This document shows, piece after piece, positions 25,405 to 33,429 of a stretch of DNA of 64,000 nt. Where the stretch lies: contig CAMASN010000008.1 in NCBI GenBank assembly GCA_945861025.1, positions 1 to 64,000 of the forward strand, in the 5' to 3' direction. Each line of letters opens with the position of its first letter. Positions within the stretch are counted from its first letter, which is position 1. The stretch comes from Ferrithrix thermotolerans DSM 19514 (GTDB lineage: Bacteria; Actinomycetota; Acidimicrobiia; Acidimicrobiales; Ilumatobacteraceae). The notes under the pieces are model-generated. The model ran no database searches. It saw nothing but the letters and a program-made list of their open reading frames with translations, and had not been told where the DNA came from. The translations under genes and the position numbers were made by a program.

Positions 25405-26805
25405 ATGAAGGGAATCCTCTCGTGGGGCACGCACCTGCCGTATCGACGGCTTGACCGTTCGACCATTGCGGCAGTCGCCGGCACTGGTGGCGGCAAGGGC
25501 ACGCGCTCGGTTGCATCGTTTGACGAAGACGCCACCACGATGGGGGTCGAAGCCGCACGTTCGGCAGTCGAGCGCAGCACCGTGGCACCCGAATCACTGT
25601 GGTTCAGCACCGTTGCGGTGCCGTATCTCGACAAGACCAACGCCACCACGATCCACGCTGCGCTTCGCCTTGGAAGCCACGTTGCAGCGTTCGATGCCAA
25701 CGGCTCGGTGAAGTCGGCTGTCGGCGCACTGCATGCTGCGCTGTCGATGGATGCGCCAGCGCTCGTGGTGTCCAGCGATCTGCGCTCAGGCCTCCCCGGA
25801 TCAACCGACGAATCCGCTGGCGGTGATGGCGCCGCTGCGTTGCTTGTTGGCAGTTCGTCGCAAGGCGTGTTGCTGGCCGAATACATCGCTCGTGGCACAG
25901 CCACCGAAGAGTTTCTCGATCGCTGGCGCACACCCGGCGACAACCGTTCGAAGCTGTGGGAAGAGCGCTTCGGCGAAACCCGCTACGCGGCGCTGGCTCC
26001 CACGGCATGGGCTGCGGCGCTTGCCCAAGCCGGGCTTCAGGCCAGCGATATCGATCACCTCGTGGTTGCTGGCACCCACGATCGCGCCAACACCAGCATC
26101 GCTCGTTCGCTTGGTGCTCGCACCGAGGCGGTGGTCGACTCGCTTGCTACCACCGTCGGTAACACCGGTGCTGCTCACCCCGCGCTACTGCTTGCTTCGG
26201 CCCTCGAGTCGGCCACACCAAGCCAAGTGATCGCACTGGTGGTGCTCGCCGACGGCGTAGAAGTAATGATCTTTCGCACCACCGACGCCTTGGCCTCGTA
26301 CGAGCCGCGGCGCACCGTGGCAGCTCAGGTCAATTCCGTGGGTTCGATCACATACGGTCGTTTCCTTGCCTGGCGCGGCATGCTCACTGTCGATCCTCCG
26401 CGACGGCCTGAGCCTTCGCGGCCATCGGCAACGGCCACCGGGCGCTCACGCGATTGGAAGTTCGGTTTTGTCGGCTCGGTCGATGACGAAGGCGAAGTGC
26501 ACATGCCGCCGTCACGACTCGATAGCGAGCGACGCGCGATGGCCGACGCTCACGGCACCATCGTGACCTACACACTCGACAAGCTGTCGTATTCGCTCAA
26601 TCCCCCGCTGGTCTTTGCAGTGGTCGACTTCGATCACGGCGGTCGCCTACCGATTGAGCTCACCGATGTCGATGCTGCCGAGGTGGCCATTGGTGGTCGC
26701 GTCGAAATGACATTCCGCAAGCTGTTCACGGCCGACGGCGTACACAACTATTTCTGGAAAGCACGCCCCATTCGCGGCGAACACCAAGAGAACGGAGCCA
26801 GCTGA
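25405..26805 (+). CDS. Ketosynthase-III/HMG-CoA-synthase-like domain fused to OB-fold (DUF35), no cysteine
   Basis: A 466-aa protein. Residues 1-310 follow the thiolase-like fold of KASIII/HMG-CoA synthase (M-K-G-I-L-S-W-G-T-H-L-P, G-D-G-A-A-A-L-L-V-G, A-N-T-S-I-A-R). Residues 330-460 are an OB-fold of the DUF35 type. At the position of the usual active-site Cys it reads F-D-A-N-G-S-V-K-S-A, and the whole protein contains no Cys at all, so neither the Cys nucleophile nor a DUF35 zinc ribbon is present. It probably supports the thiolase encoded 1 nt downstream, as OB-fold partners do in steroid side-chain thiolase/aldolase complexes. AAGGAG lies 13 nt before the ATG. Confidence 0.75.
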   Translation: MKGILSWGTHLPYRRLDRSTIAAVAGTGGGKGTRSVASFDEDATTMGVEAARSAVERSTVAPESLWFSTVAVPYLDKTNATTIHAALRLGSHVAAFDANGSVKSAVGALHAALSMDAPALVVSSDLRSGLPGSTDESAGGDGAAALLVGSSSQGVLLAEYIARGTATEEFLDRWRTPGDNRSKLWEERFGETRYAALAPTAWAAALAQAGLQASDIDHLVVAGTHDRANTSIARSLGARTEAVVDSLATTVGNTGAAHPALLLASALESATPSQVIALVVLADGVEVMIFRTTDALASYEPRRTVAAQVNSVGSITYGRFLAWRGMLTVDPPRRPEPSRPSATATGRSRDWKFGFVGSVDDEGEVHMPPSRLDSERRAMADAHGTIVTYTLDKLSYSLNPPLVFAVVDFDHGGRLPIELTDVDAAEVAIGGRVEMTFRKLFTADGVHNYFWKARPIRGEHQENGAS

Positions 26806-26806
26806 C

Positions 26807-28003
26807 ATGGCATCGCATGGCATCAAAAATCGGGTCGCGATCATCGGCATGGGCTGCACCCGGTTCACCGAGCACTGGGACAAGGGCCTCGACGATCTGC
26901 TCATCGAATCCAGCGACCTTGCGTTCAAGTCGGCGGGCATCGCCAAGCAAGACATCGATGCCTACTGGCTCGGCACCGCCCAATCAGCAATGAGCGGTAT
27001 TGCCTTAGCCCGTCCGCTACAGCTGCAGGGTAAGCCCGTCACCCGCGTCGAGAACTACTGCGCCACTGGCTCCGAGGCGCTGCGCCAAGCGTGTTATGCG
27101 GTCGCTAGCGGCGCGTACGACAGCGCAATGGCCATCGGTGCCGAGAAAGTAAAAGACAGCGGCATGCAAGGTCTCAACGCCTTTCCGGTGCCCAACGACG
27201 GCACCGCACGCACGCTCACTGCGGCTGCGATGTTCTCGATGGTGGCGCCCGCCTATGCGCAAAAGTACGGCGTCGATCGCGCCGACCTCAAACGAGTGCT
27301 GGCCCGAATCGCATCGAAGAACCATGCCAACGGTGCGAAGAACCCGCTCGCTCAGTTCCGCAAGGAAATGAGCGTCGAACAGCTGTGTGCAATGCCAGCA
27401 GTTGCCGGCGACCTGTCGGTATTCGACTGCGCAGGCGTTGCCGATGGTTCTGCTGCGGCCATCGTGGTTCGCGCCGAAGACGCTCATAAGTACACCGACA
27501 AACCGTTGTACATCAAGGCACTCAGCATGGTGGCCGGCAACGGCAGCGGGCTGATGGACCCTTCGTACGACTACACCACCTTCCCCGAGATCGTTCAGTG
27601 CGCCGCCGATGCGTACGCGCAAGCAGGCATCACCGACCCGCGCAACCAACTCGCCATGGCCGAAGTGCACGACTGCTTCACTCCTACCGAATTGGTACTG
27701 ATGGAAGACCTTGGTTTTTGCCCACGCGGCACCGCGTGGAGCGAGATCAATAACGGTTCTTTCGACCTCGACGGCGATCTGCCGGTGAACCCCGACGGCG
27801 GACTCAAGAGCTTCGGCCACCCCGTTGGCGCCAGCGGGCTCCGCATGATGTACGAAGCATGGCTCCAGTTGCGCGGCGAGGCTCCTCTCGAGCGGCGCAT
27901 CAGCACCTACGGCAAGCGCAACCTTGCGCTCACGCACAACCTCGGCGGCTACCCAGGCGAGATGGTGAGCTTCATCAGCATCCTCGGCACCGAACTCGAC
28001 TGA
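26807..28003 (+). CDS. Thiolase / lipid-transfer-type acetyl-CoA acetyltransferase
   Basis: A 398-aa SCP-x-like thiolase with catalytic Cys in N-Y-C-A-T-G-S-E-A near residue 84, H-D-C-F-T-P-T-E and G-G-L-K-S-F-G-H-P-V-G-A-S-G near 330. It would split a 3-ketoacyl-CoA. The active site is complete, in contrast to the Cys-less partner upstream, with which it forms a tight gene pair (1-nt gap). Confidence 0.85.
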   Translation: MASHGIKNRVAIIGMGCTRFTEHWDKGLDDLLIESSDLAFKSAGIAKQDIDAYWLGTAQSAMSGIALARPLQLQGKPVTRVENYCATGSEALRQACYAVASGAYDSAMAIGAEKVKDSGMQGLNAFPVPNDGTARTLTAAAMFSMVAPAYAQKYGVDRADLKRVLARIASKNHANGAKNPLAQFRKEMSVEQLCAMPAVAGDLSVFDCAGVADGSAAAIVVRAEDAHKYTDKPLYIKALSMVAGNGSGLMDPSYDYTTFPEIVQCAADAYAQAGITDPRNQLAMAEVHDCFTPTELVLMEDLGFCPRGTAWSEINNGSFDLDGDLPVNPDGGLKSFGHPVGASGLRMMYEAWLQLRGEAPLERRISTYGKRNLALTHNLGGYPGEMVSFISILGTELD

Positions 28004-28015
28004 GCACTCGCCCAC

Positions 28016-28021
28016 TAGGGT
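28016..28021 (+). promoter_or_regulatory. -10 box of cdd (leaderless type)
   Basis: TAGGGT, 6 nt, then the GTG start of cdd at 28028. It lies in the 24-nt gap after the thiolase stop. Confidence 0.55.
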
Positions 28022-28027
28022 CTGCGT

Positions 28028-28426
28028 GTGGACCGAATCTCAGAACTACACGCAGCGGCCCTAGCCGTTCATAAGAATGCTCACGCGCCATATTCGAACT
28101 ATTTCGTTGGCACCGCCATTCTCACCAAGTCGGGGCGCATCTTCGCCGGTTGCAACGTTGAGAACGCTGCGTACCCACAGGGCGCTTGCGCCGAAGCAAA
28201 CGCAATCGGCGCGATGGTGGCTGCTGGCGAACGCGAGATCGCAGCCGTTCTCAGCGTGTTCGCAGGTGAGCCCACCGGAACACCCTGCGGCGGCTGTCGT
28301 CAGCGCATCCGCGAGTTCGCCGCGCCAAACACGCCCATCTACTCGTGTGACTCAACCGGCGTGCGCGCCACCTACACGCTCGACGAACTGCTGCCGCACT
28401 CGTTCGGACCCGACCACCTGCACTGA
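28028..28426 (+). CDS. cdd: Cytidine deaminase
   Basis: A 132-aa zinc enzyme of pyrimidine salvage (cytidine to uridine). The active site is seen as C-A-E-A-N-A (Cys ligand and proton-shuttling Glu) near residue 54 and P-C-G-G-C-R-Q near 90, the tetrameric three-Cys type. N-terminal A-P-Y-S-N-Y-F-V-G and G-C-N-V-E-N-A match nucleoside binding. Length is typical. Confidence 0.92.
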   Translation: MDRISELHAAALAVHKNAHAPYSNYFVGTAILTKSGRIFAGCNVENAAYPQGACAEANAIGAMVAAGEREIAAVLSVFAGEPTGTPCGGCRQRIREFAAPNTPIYSCDSTGVRATYTLDELLPHSFGPDHLH

Positions 28427-28455
28427 CCACCTGCACCCGCCACTGCGCGGTGCTC

Positions 28456-28461
28456 TACGAT
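28456..28461 (+). promoter_or_regulatory. -10 box of the aminotransferase gene (leaderless type)
   Basis: TACGAT, 7 nt, then the ATG at 28469. Confidence 0.55.
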
Positions 28462-28468
28462 CAGGCCA

Positions 28469-29641
28469 ATGTCTGATCGCATGCCGTACCTCACCTCGAA
28501 ACTGCAGGGCTTTGGAACAACCATCTTCGGCGAAATGTCGGCGCTCGCGTTGGCCACCAACTCGGTCAACCTCGGTCAGGGTTTCCCCGACACCGACGGG
28601 CCTCGCGAAGTGCTTGATGCAGCCATCGAAGCAATCAACACCGGCCAGAACCAATACCCACCAGCAATCGGTGTGCCGTCGTTGCGCGAAGCCATCGCCG
28701 AGCACCAACAACGCTTCTACGGACTCACCTTCGATCCCGTAACCGAGGTTCTGGTCACCGCTGGCTCAAGCGAGGGACTGGCCAGCGCGTTGTTGGCGCT
28801 GCTCGATACGGGCGACGAAGTCATCACGTTCGAGCCAATGTTCGACATCTATCAAGCGTGCATCGCCATGGCCGGCGGACAAGTGAAAGCAATCACGTTG
28901 CGCCCGCCCACCTATGGCTTCGACATCGACGAAGTACGCGCCGCGATCACACCTCGCACGAAGATCATCTTGGTCAATTCGCCGCATAACCCCACCGGCA
29001 AAGTGTTCAACCGCGAAGAACTCCAATCAATCGCCGACATCGCAATCGAGCACGACCTCATCGTGATCACCGACGAGGTGTACGAACACCTCACGTTCGA
29101 CGGACTCGAGCACATTCCGCTCAGCACGTTGCCCGGCATGCGCGAACGCACCCTCACCGCATCATCGGGTGGCAAGACCTTCAACACCACCGGCTGGAAA
29201 GTTGGCTGGCTCGTCGGCCCGGCTGCGTTGGTGTCAGCGGCGCGCACAGCGAAGCAATACCTCACGTTCGTGAGCAGCGGGCCATTTCAGCCAGCGATCG
29301 CGGTTGGTCTGCGCCTACCCGATCAGTACTTCATCGAAATCGCCGCCGACCTGCAGGCCAAGCGCGACCGACTCTGCGCGGGCCTCACCGAAGCAGGCTT
29401 CGAGGTCTACTTGCCCCAAGGCACCTACTTCGTCACAGTAGACATTCGCGGCCTGCGCCCCGACGGCGACGGCATGGCGTTTTGCCGCGAGCTCCCAAAG
29501 CTGTGCAACGTGGTGGCGATTCCCAATCAGGTCTTCTACACCGACCAACGGCGAGGCCAACATCTGGTCAGGTTCGCGTTTAGCAAGCGACTCGAAGTGC
29601 TCGACGAAGCCGTGTCACGCCTCAAGACCCTCGCATCATGA
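28469..29641 (+). CDS. Class I/II aminotransferase (glutamine transaminase K / YbdL type)
   Basis: A 390-aa fold-type I PLP enzyme. N-L-G-Q-G-F-P-D, N-Q-Y-P-P, N-S-P-H-N-P-T-G-K, D-E-V-Y-E-H and the PLP Lys in S-G-G-K-T-F-N-T-T-G-W-K-V-G-W are visible. This branch includes kynurenine/glutamine transaminases and methionine aminotransferase YbdL. The ATGA overlap with an omega-amidase-type gene strongly suggests use of glutamine as amino donor, with the 2-oxoglutaramate then hydrolysed by the neighbour. Confidence 0.88.
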   Translation: MSDRMPYLTSKLQGFGTTIFGEMSALALATNSVNLGQGFPDTDGPREVLDAAIEAINTGQNQYPPAIGVPSLREAIAEHQQRFYGLTFDPVTEVLVTAGSSEGLASALLALLDTGDEVITFEPMFDIYQACIAMAGGQVKAITLRPPTYGFDIDEVRAAITPRTKIILVNSPHNPTGKVFNREELQSIADIAIEHDLIVITDEVYEHLTFDGLEHIPLSTLPGMRERTLTASSGGKTFNTTGWKVGWLVGPAALVSAARTAKQYLTFVSSGPFQPAIAVGLRLPDQYFIEIAADLQAKRDRLCAGLTEAGFEVYLPQGTYFVTVDIRGLRPDGDGMAFCRELPKLCNVVAIPNQVFYTDQRRGQHLVRFAFSKRLEVLDEAVSRLKTLAS

Positions 29642-30438
29642 CCGACGCAGCTGCGCCGTCCACCGTGCGTGTCGCCGCGATTCAGCACGACATTGTGTGG
29701 GCCGACCGAGACGCTAACTTCGAGCACATCGCACCAATGATCAAGTCGGCTGCCCGTTCGGGCGCCCGCCTGGCGTTACTGAGCGAAACCTTCAGCACCG
29801 GCTTTGTTACCGATCGCTCCATCGGTGAGCCCGAAGGCGGACCCTCGTCGGAGTTCATCATCGACCAAGCTCGCGCCAACGGGTTATGGGTAGCTGGCAG
29901 TTGCCCCGAGATTCCGCTCGACGCACCCGCCGACGATCAGCGGCCGTTCAATAGCTTTGTGCTTGCCAGCCCGCACGGCGAGGTACACCGCTATCGCAAG
30001 GTTCATCCGTTTACCTACGGCGGTGAGGACAAGCATTTTCGTGCGGGCCACGAACTGATCACCATCGACATCGAAGGTCTGCGGGTCAGTCCACTGGTGT
30101 GTTACGACCTCCGTTTTGCCGACGAGTTCTGGCAACTTGCCAAACAGACCGACCTCTATCTCGTGCCAGCCAACTGGCCCGAGGCGCGTCGCTTGGCATG
30201 GCAAACCCTGCTGCAAGCGCGAGCCATCGAGAACCAGGCCTATGTCATCGGCTGCAACCGCGTGGGCGAGGGCGGCGGACTCACCTATAGCGGCGACAGT
30301 CGCATCGTTGATCCGCTCGGCGAACTCTTGGCGACAGCGGCACGCTCTGAGTCGATTCTGCTGGCCGACATCAGCGCGGCGCACGTCGCCCAAACACGCG
30401 AGCGGTTTCAGTTTCTGCGCGACCGGCGCACGTTCTAA
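29638..30438 (+). CDS. Carbon-nitrogen hydrolase, omega-amidase (Nit2) type
   Basis: A 266-aa nitrilase-superfamily amidase with the catalytic triad visible: Glu in L-L-S-E-T-F near residue 50, Lys in Y-R-K-V-H-P-F near 121, Cys in L-V-C-Y-D-L-R-F near 155. Closest in layout to omega-amidases/YafV. Coupled by a 4-nt overlap to the aminotransferase. Its stop overlaps tail to tail (4 nt) with the GNAT gene on the other strand. Confidence 0.85.
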   Translation: MTDAAAPSTVRVAAIQHDIVWADRDANFEHIAPMIKSAARSGARLALLSETFSTGFVTDRSIGEPEGGPSSEFIIDQARANGLWVAGSCPEIPLDAPADDQRPFNSFVLASPHGEVHRYRKVHPFTYGGEDKHFRAGHELITIDIEGLRVSPLVCYDLRFADEFWQLAKQTDLYLVPANWPEARRLAWQTLLQARAIENQAYVIGCNRVGEGGGLTYSGDSRIVDPLGELLATAARSESILLADISAAHVAQTRERFQFLRDRRTF

Positions 30439-30923
30439 CTCTGGTCGCGCAGGTCTTTCGCGAGCATGCTCACGAGGATGCCGTAATCGGTCTCTTGTTG
30501 GCCCACCTCGACAAAACCGATGCGGTGATGGAACCGCAATGACCCATCGTTGCGCGGCCGAAGGTTGACCTCGCACAGCAGCCACGGAGCCCCCGCGATG
30601 TGTTGTTCGACTGCGGCATACAGCGCAGTGCCAATGCCACGGTTACGCGCGGTTTCGGCGACGGCGATGCGGTCGAGATACACGAAGTCGTCGTAGCGCT
30701 CGCAGAACCATCGATAGTTGACACTGCCGTATTGGGCGCCTGGGCCAAAGTTGATGCAGAAACCCAACACTTCGCCGCGCTCTTCGGCAACCAACGACAA
30801 CCGAGACTCGGCAACTAGCGCCTGCATCTTCGCAATGTCGGCTTCGCTGACTGCCGGTATCGACGCGTTGTTTAGGGCCACCGCTGCGGCAAGGTCATCA
30901 CGGTGCAGCGGTCTGATTTCCAT
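30435..30923 (-). CDS. GNAT N-acetyltransferase
   Basis: A 162-aa GNAT protein with the acetyl-CoA motif R-I-A-V-A-E-T-A-R-N-R-G-I-G-T-A near residue 85 and F-H-H-R-I-G-F near 135. Substrate unknown; the H-D-D-L-A-A-A start recalls COG3818-type proteins. A TAGGCT box lies 8 nt before the ATG. Confidence 0.85.
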   Translation of the reverse strand: MEIRPLHRDDLAAAVALNNASIPAVSEADIAKMQALVAESRLSLVAEERGEVLGFCINFGPGAQYGSVNYRWFCERYDDFVYLDRIAVAETARNRGIGTALYAAVEQHIAGAPWLLCEVNLRPRNDGSLRFHHRIGFVEVGQQETDYGILVSMLAKDLRDQS

Positions 30924-30931
30924 GGATTGTC

Positions 30932-30937
30932 AGCCTA
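30932..30937 (-). promoter_or_regulatory. -10 box of the GNAT gene (leaderless type)
   Basis: TAGGCT on the minus strand, 8 nt, then the ATG at 30923. Confidence 0.45.
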
Positions 30938-31052
30938 AGGCGACAGGCTCTGCTTGGTCGATTGTCGGGTGCGGCCGTTTCGTCCTTACGATGTCGGAAA
31001 GTGGTGTGTTGATTTCCTCGCGCCGCTGGCAACACCACCAGCTGAGAAGACC

Positions 31053-31712
31053 ATGACCACTCCACCATCCACAGCCCCCTTCGACACCGTCATCTTCGAT
31101 CTCGACGGCACCGTGTCCGATTCGGCGCCGGGAATCTTGGCCTCACTTGATCATGCGTTCAAAGAAACCCGGCTCACTGCGCCGGACAATCTCGTGCGGT
31201 TCATTGGCCCACCGCTGCAAACAGCGTTTCTCGCCGAAGGCTTCAACCTCGATGAGATCGCTGCTCTACTCGCTGCCTATCGCGCTCATTACTGGGAGAT
31301 CGGCGCCTTCGCCAACTACGTATACCCAGGCATCGAGCACCTGCTCAACACGTTGGCGAGCGACGGATTCCGGCTGGCCATCGCCACTTCGAAGCCAGAG
31401 CTCACGGCCCGGCGCATCCTTGAATACTTTGGGTACACCGAGCGGTTTGAGATCATCGGCGGTGCCACGTTCGATATGAGCCGGGCCACCAAGACCCTCG
31501 TGCTGGGCTATGTACTCGATCAGCTCACACCATGTCGCCCGGTGATGATCGGCGATCGCTACCACGATGTCGAGGGAGCCATCGACCACGGCCTGCCCTG
31601 CGTGGGCGTTCGATGGGGTTACTCGGCCGACGACGAGCTCGAACAGGCTGGCGCGAAATGGATCGTCGCCGAGCCAGCTGAGATTCTCGATATCGCCCAC
31701 GGCGTTCGGTGA
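31053..31712 (+). CDS. HAD-family phosphatase (phosphoglycolate phosphatase-like)
   Basis: A 219-aa HAD hydrolase: nucleophile motif V-I-F-D-L-D-G-T-V-S-D near residue 12, A-T-S-K-P-E near 106, I-G-D-R-Y-H-D near 162. Cap type and length fit Gph/PpaX/YieH-like enzymes; the substrate is not fixed by this. The ATG at 31053 begins the conserved part. A TACGAT box at 30987-30992 would give a 5' leader of about 50 nt, unlike the leaderless neighbours. Confidence 0.85.
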   Translation: MTTPPSTAPFDTVIFDLDGTVSDSAPGILASLDHAFKETRLTAPDNLVRFIGPPLQTAFLAEGFNLDEIAALLAAYRAHYWEIGAFANYVYPGIEHLLNTLASDGFRLAIATSKPELTARRILEYFGYTERFEIIGGATFDMSRATKTLVLGYVLDQLTPCRPVMIGDRYHDVEGAIDHGLPCVGVRWGYSADDELEQAGAKWIVAEPAEILDIAHGVR

Positions 31713-31782
31713 CACTCGCGACGGGCGTGACCACGGGCCAGTCGCTCGGCCATGGCGATAGCGTGTGGCGACCGGAGATGAT

Positions 31783-33360
31783 GTGAGCAACTTTCGACCA
31801 GAAGACGAAGCAAAGCGGCGTCGCACGTTTGCCATCATTAGCCACCCCGACGCCGGCAAGACCACGCTCACCGAGAAGTTCTTGCTGTATGCCGGAGCCG
31901 TGGTCGAGGCCGGATCGGTAAAAGCCAAGGGCCAGAGCCGCAGCGCCACCAGCGACTGGATGGAGCTCGAACAAAAGCGCGGCATTTCAATCACCTCCGC
32001 AGTCATGCAGTTCGAATACAAAGACTGCGTCATCAACTTGCTCGATACCCCCGGTCACCGCGACTTCAGTGAAGACACGTACCGAGTTCTCGCCGCCGTC
32101 GATGCCGTGGTGATGGTGCTCGACTCAGCCAAGGGCATCGAGCCGCAGACACTGAAGCTGTTCGAAGTGTGTCGCGCTCGAAAGCTGCCCGTGCTCACCT
32201 TTCTCAACAAGTTCGATCGCCCGGGTCTTGATCCGCTCGAACTGCTCGACGAGATCGAAACCAAGATCAATCTGCGGCCCACTCCCATCACGTGGCCAGT
32301 GGGCGACGCCAGCGACTTCCGCGGTGTCATCGATCGACGCCGCCGTGTGTTCACGCGATTCACCCGCGTAGCCCGCGGCGCGCGCATCGCACCCGAAGAA
32401 GAGATGTCGTTCGAACAGGCGGCCGCCGAAGAAGGCGTGCTGTGGCAGCGCGCACTCGACGGCGTCGGGCTACTCGACGCGGTTGGCGCCGACCTCGACA
32501 TGCCCTCGTTCCTCGCAGGCGAAAGCACACCGTTGTTTGTCGGTTCAGCACTCACCGACTTTGGTGTGCGTGCCCTACTCGATGCCGTCGTCGAACTGGT
32601 TCCAGCACCCCCGGCACGCCCCGACGTCAATGGCGTACCACGACCCATCGATGAGCCGTGCTCAGCGTTCGTGTTCAAAGTGCAGGCCAACATGGACCGT
32701 TCACACCGAGACCGAATCGCATTCGTGCGCATCTGTAGCGGCCGCTTTGATCGCGGCATGAGCATGACCGTGTCTCGCACCGGCAAGCCGTTTGCAACGA
32801 AGTACGCGTCCACCGTGTTCGGCGCCGAGCGCAGCACGGTCGACGAGGCCTATCCCGGAGATGTCGTTGGATTGGTGAACGCCAACGGATTACAACTGGG
32901 CGACACGCTGTACGAAGACGTGCCAGTCACATTTCCTGGCATCCCCCGCTTCGCACCTGAACTGTTCACTAACGCCCGGCCAAAAGACACCAGTCGAGTG
33001 AAACAGTTTCGTCGCGGCATCGAAGTTCTCGAAGAAGAAGGCGTTGTGCAAGTGCTTCGCGACCCCGATATGGGCGACGCTGCGCTGGTGCTGGCCGCCG
33101 TCGGACAACTGCAGTTCGAGGTGTTCGCGCACCGTCTCGAAAGCGAGTTCAACGCTCCTGTCGAGTTAACCGGTTCGCCGTATCAAGCTATTCGCGGCAC
33201 CGACGAGGAAAGCGCCGATCGCTTGCGTCAGATCGGCGGCATCCGTATCTTGCAACGCGCCGATGGCTCAATGGTGGCACTGTTCGAAAACATCTATCGT
33301 CTCCAGCGTTTGCTCGCCGATGAGCCGAAGCTCACGCTGAAGTCACTCTCGGTCGAGTAG
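31783..33360 (+). CDS. prfC: Peptide chain release factor 3
   Basis: A 525-aa translational GTPase that recycles RF1/RF2. G1 S-H-P-D-A-G-K-T-T, G2 region K-R-G-I-S-I-T-S-A-V, G3 D-T-P-G-H-R-D-F-S-E-D-T-Y-R and G4 N-K-F-D are diagnostic of RF3. The GTG at 31783 is preferred because GGAG lies 5 nt before it; a GTG at 31765 is directly abutted by TAGCGT, which leaves no room for initiation if TAGCGT is the -10. Confidence 0.92.
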   Translation: MSNFRPEDEAKRRRTFAIISHPDAGKTTLTEKFLLYAGAVVEAGSVKAKGQSRSATSDWMELEQKRGISITSAVMQFEYKDCVINLLDTPGHRDFSEDTYRVLAAVDAVVMVLDSAKGIEPQTLKLFEVCRARKLPVLTFLNKFDRPGLDPLELLDEIETKINLRPTPITWPVGDASDFRGVIDRRRRVFTRFTRVARGARIAPEEEMSFEQAAAEEGVLWQRALDGVGLLDAVGADLDMPSFLAGESTPLFVGSALTDFGVRALLDAVVELVPAPPARPDVNGVPRPIDEPCSAFVFKVQANMDRSHRDRIAFVRICSGRFDRGMSMTVSRTGKPFATKYASTVFGAERSTVDEAYPGDVVGLVNANGLQLGDTLYEDVPVTFPGIPRFAPELFTNARPKDTSRVKQFRRGIEVLEEEGVVQVLRDPDMGDAALVLAAVGQLQFEVFAHRLESEFNAPVELTGSPYQAIRGTDEESADRLRQIGGIRILQRADGSMVALFENIYRLQRLLADEPKLTLKSLSVE

Positions 33361-33429
33361 ACGCCGTTTACGTCATTGCCGCTACACCGTGGCCTGCGTG
33401 AAGCCTCACCGGTAGCGAGCACTAAGGAT

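Noticed and set aside
27017-28015. 332-codon minus-strand frame opposite the thiolase gene
   Set aside because: The plus-strand frame has complete thiolase catalytic motifs; this is its antisense shadow.
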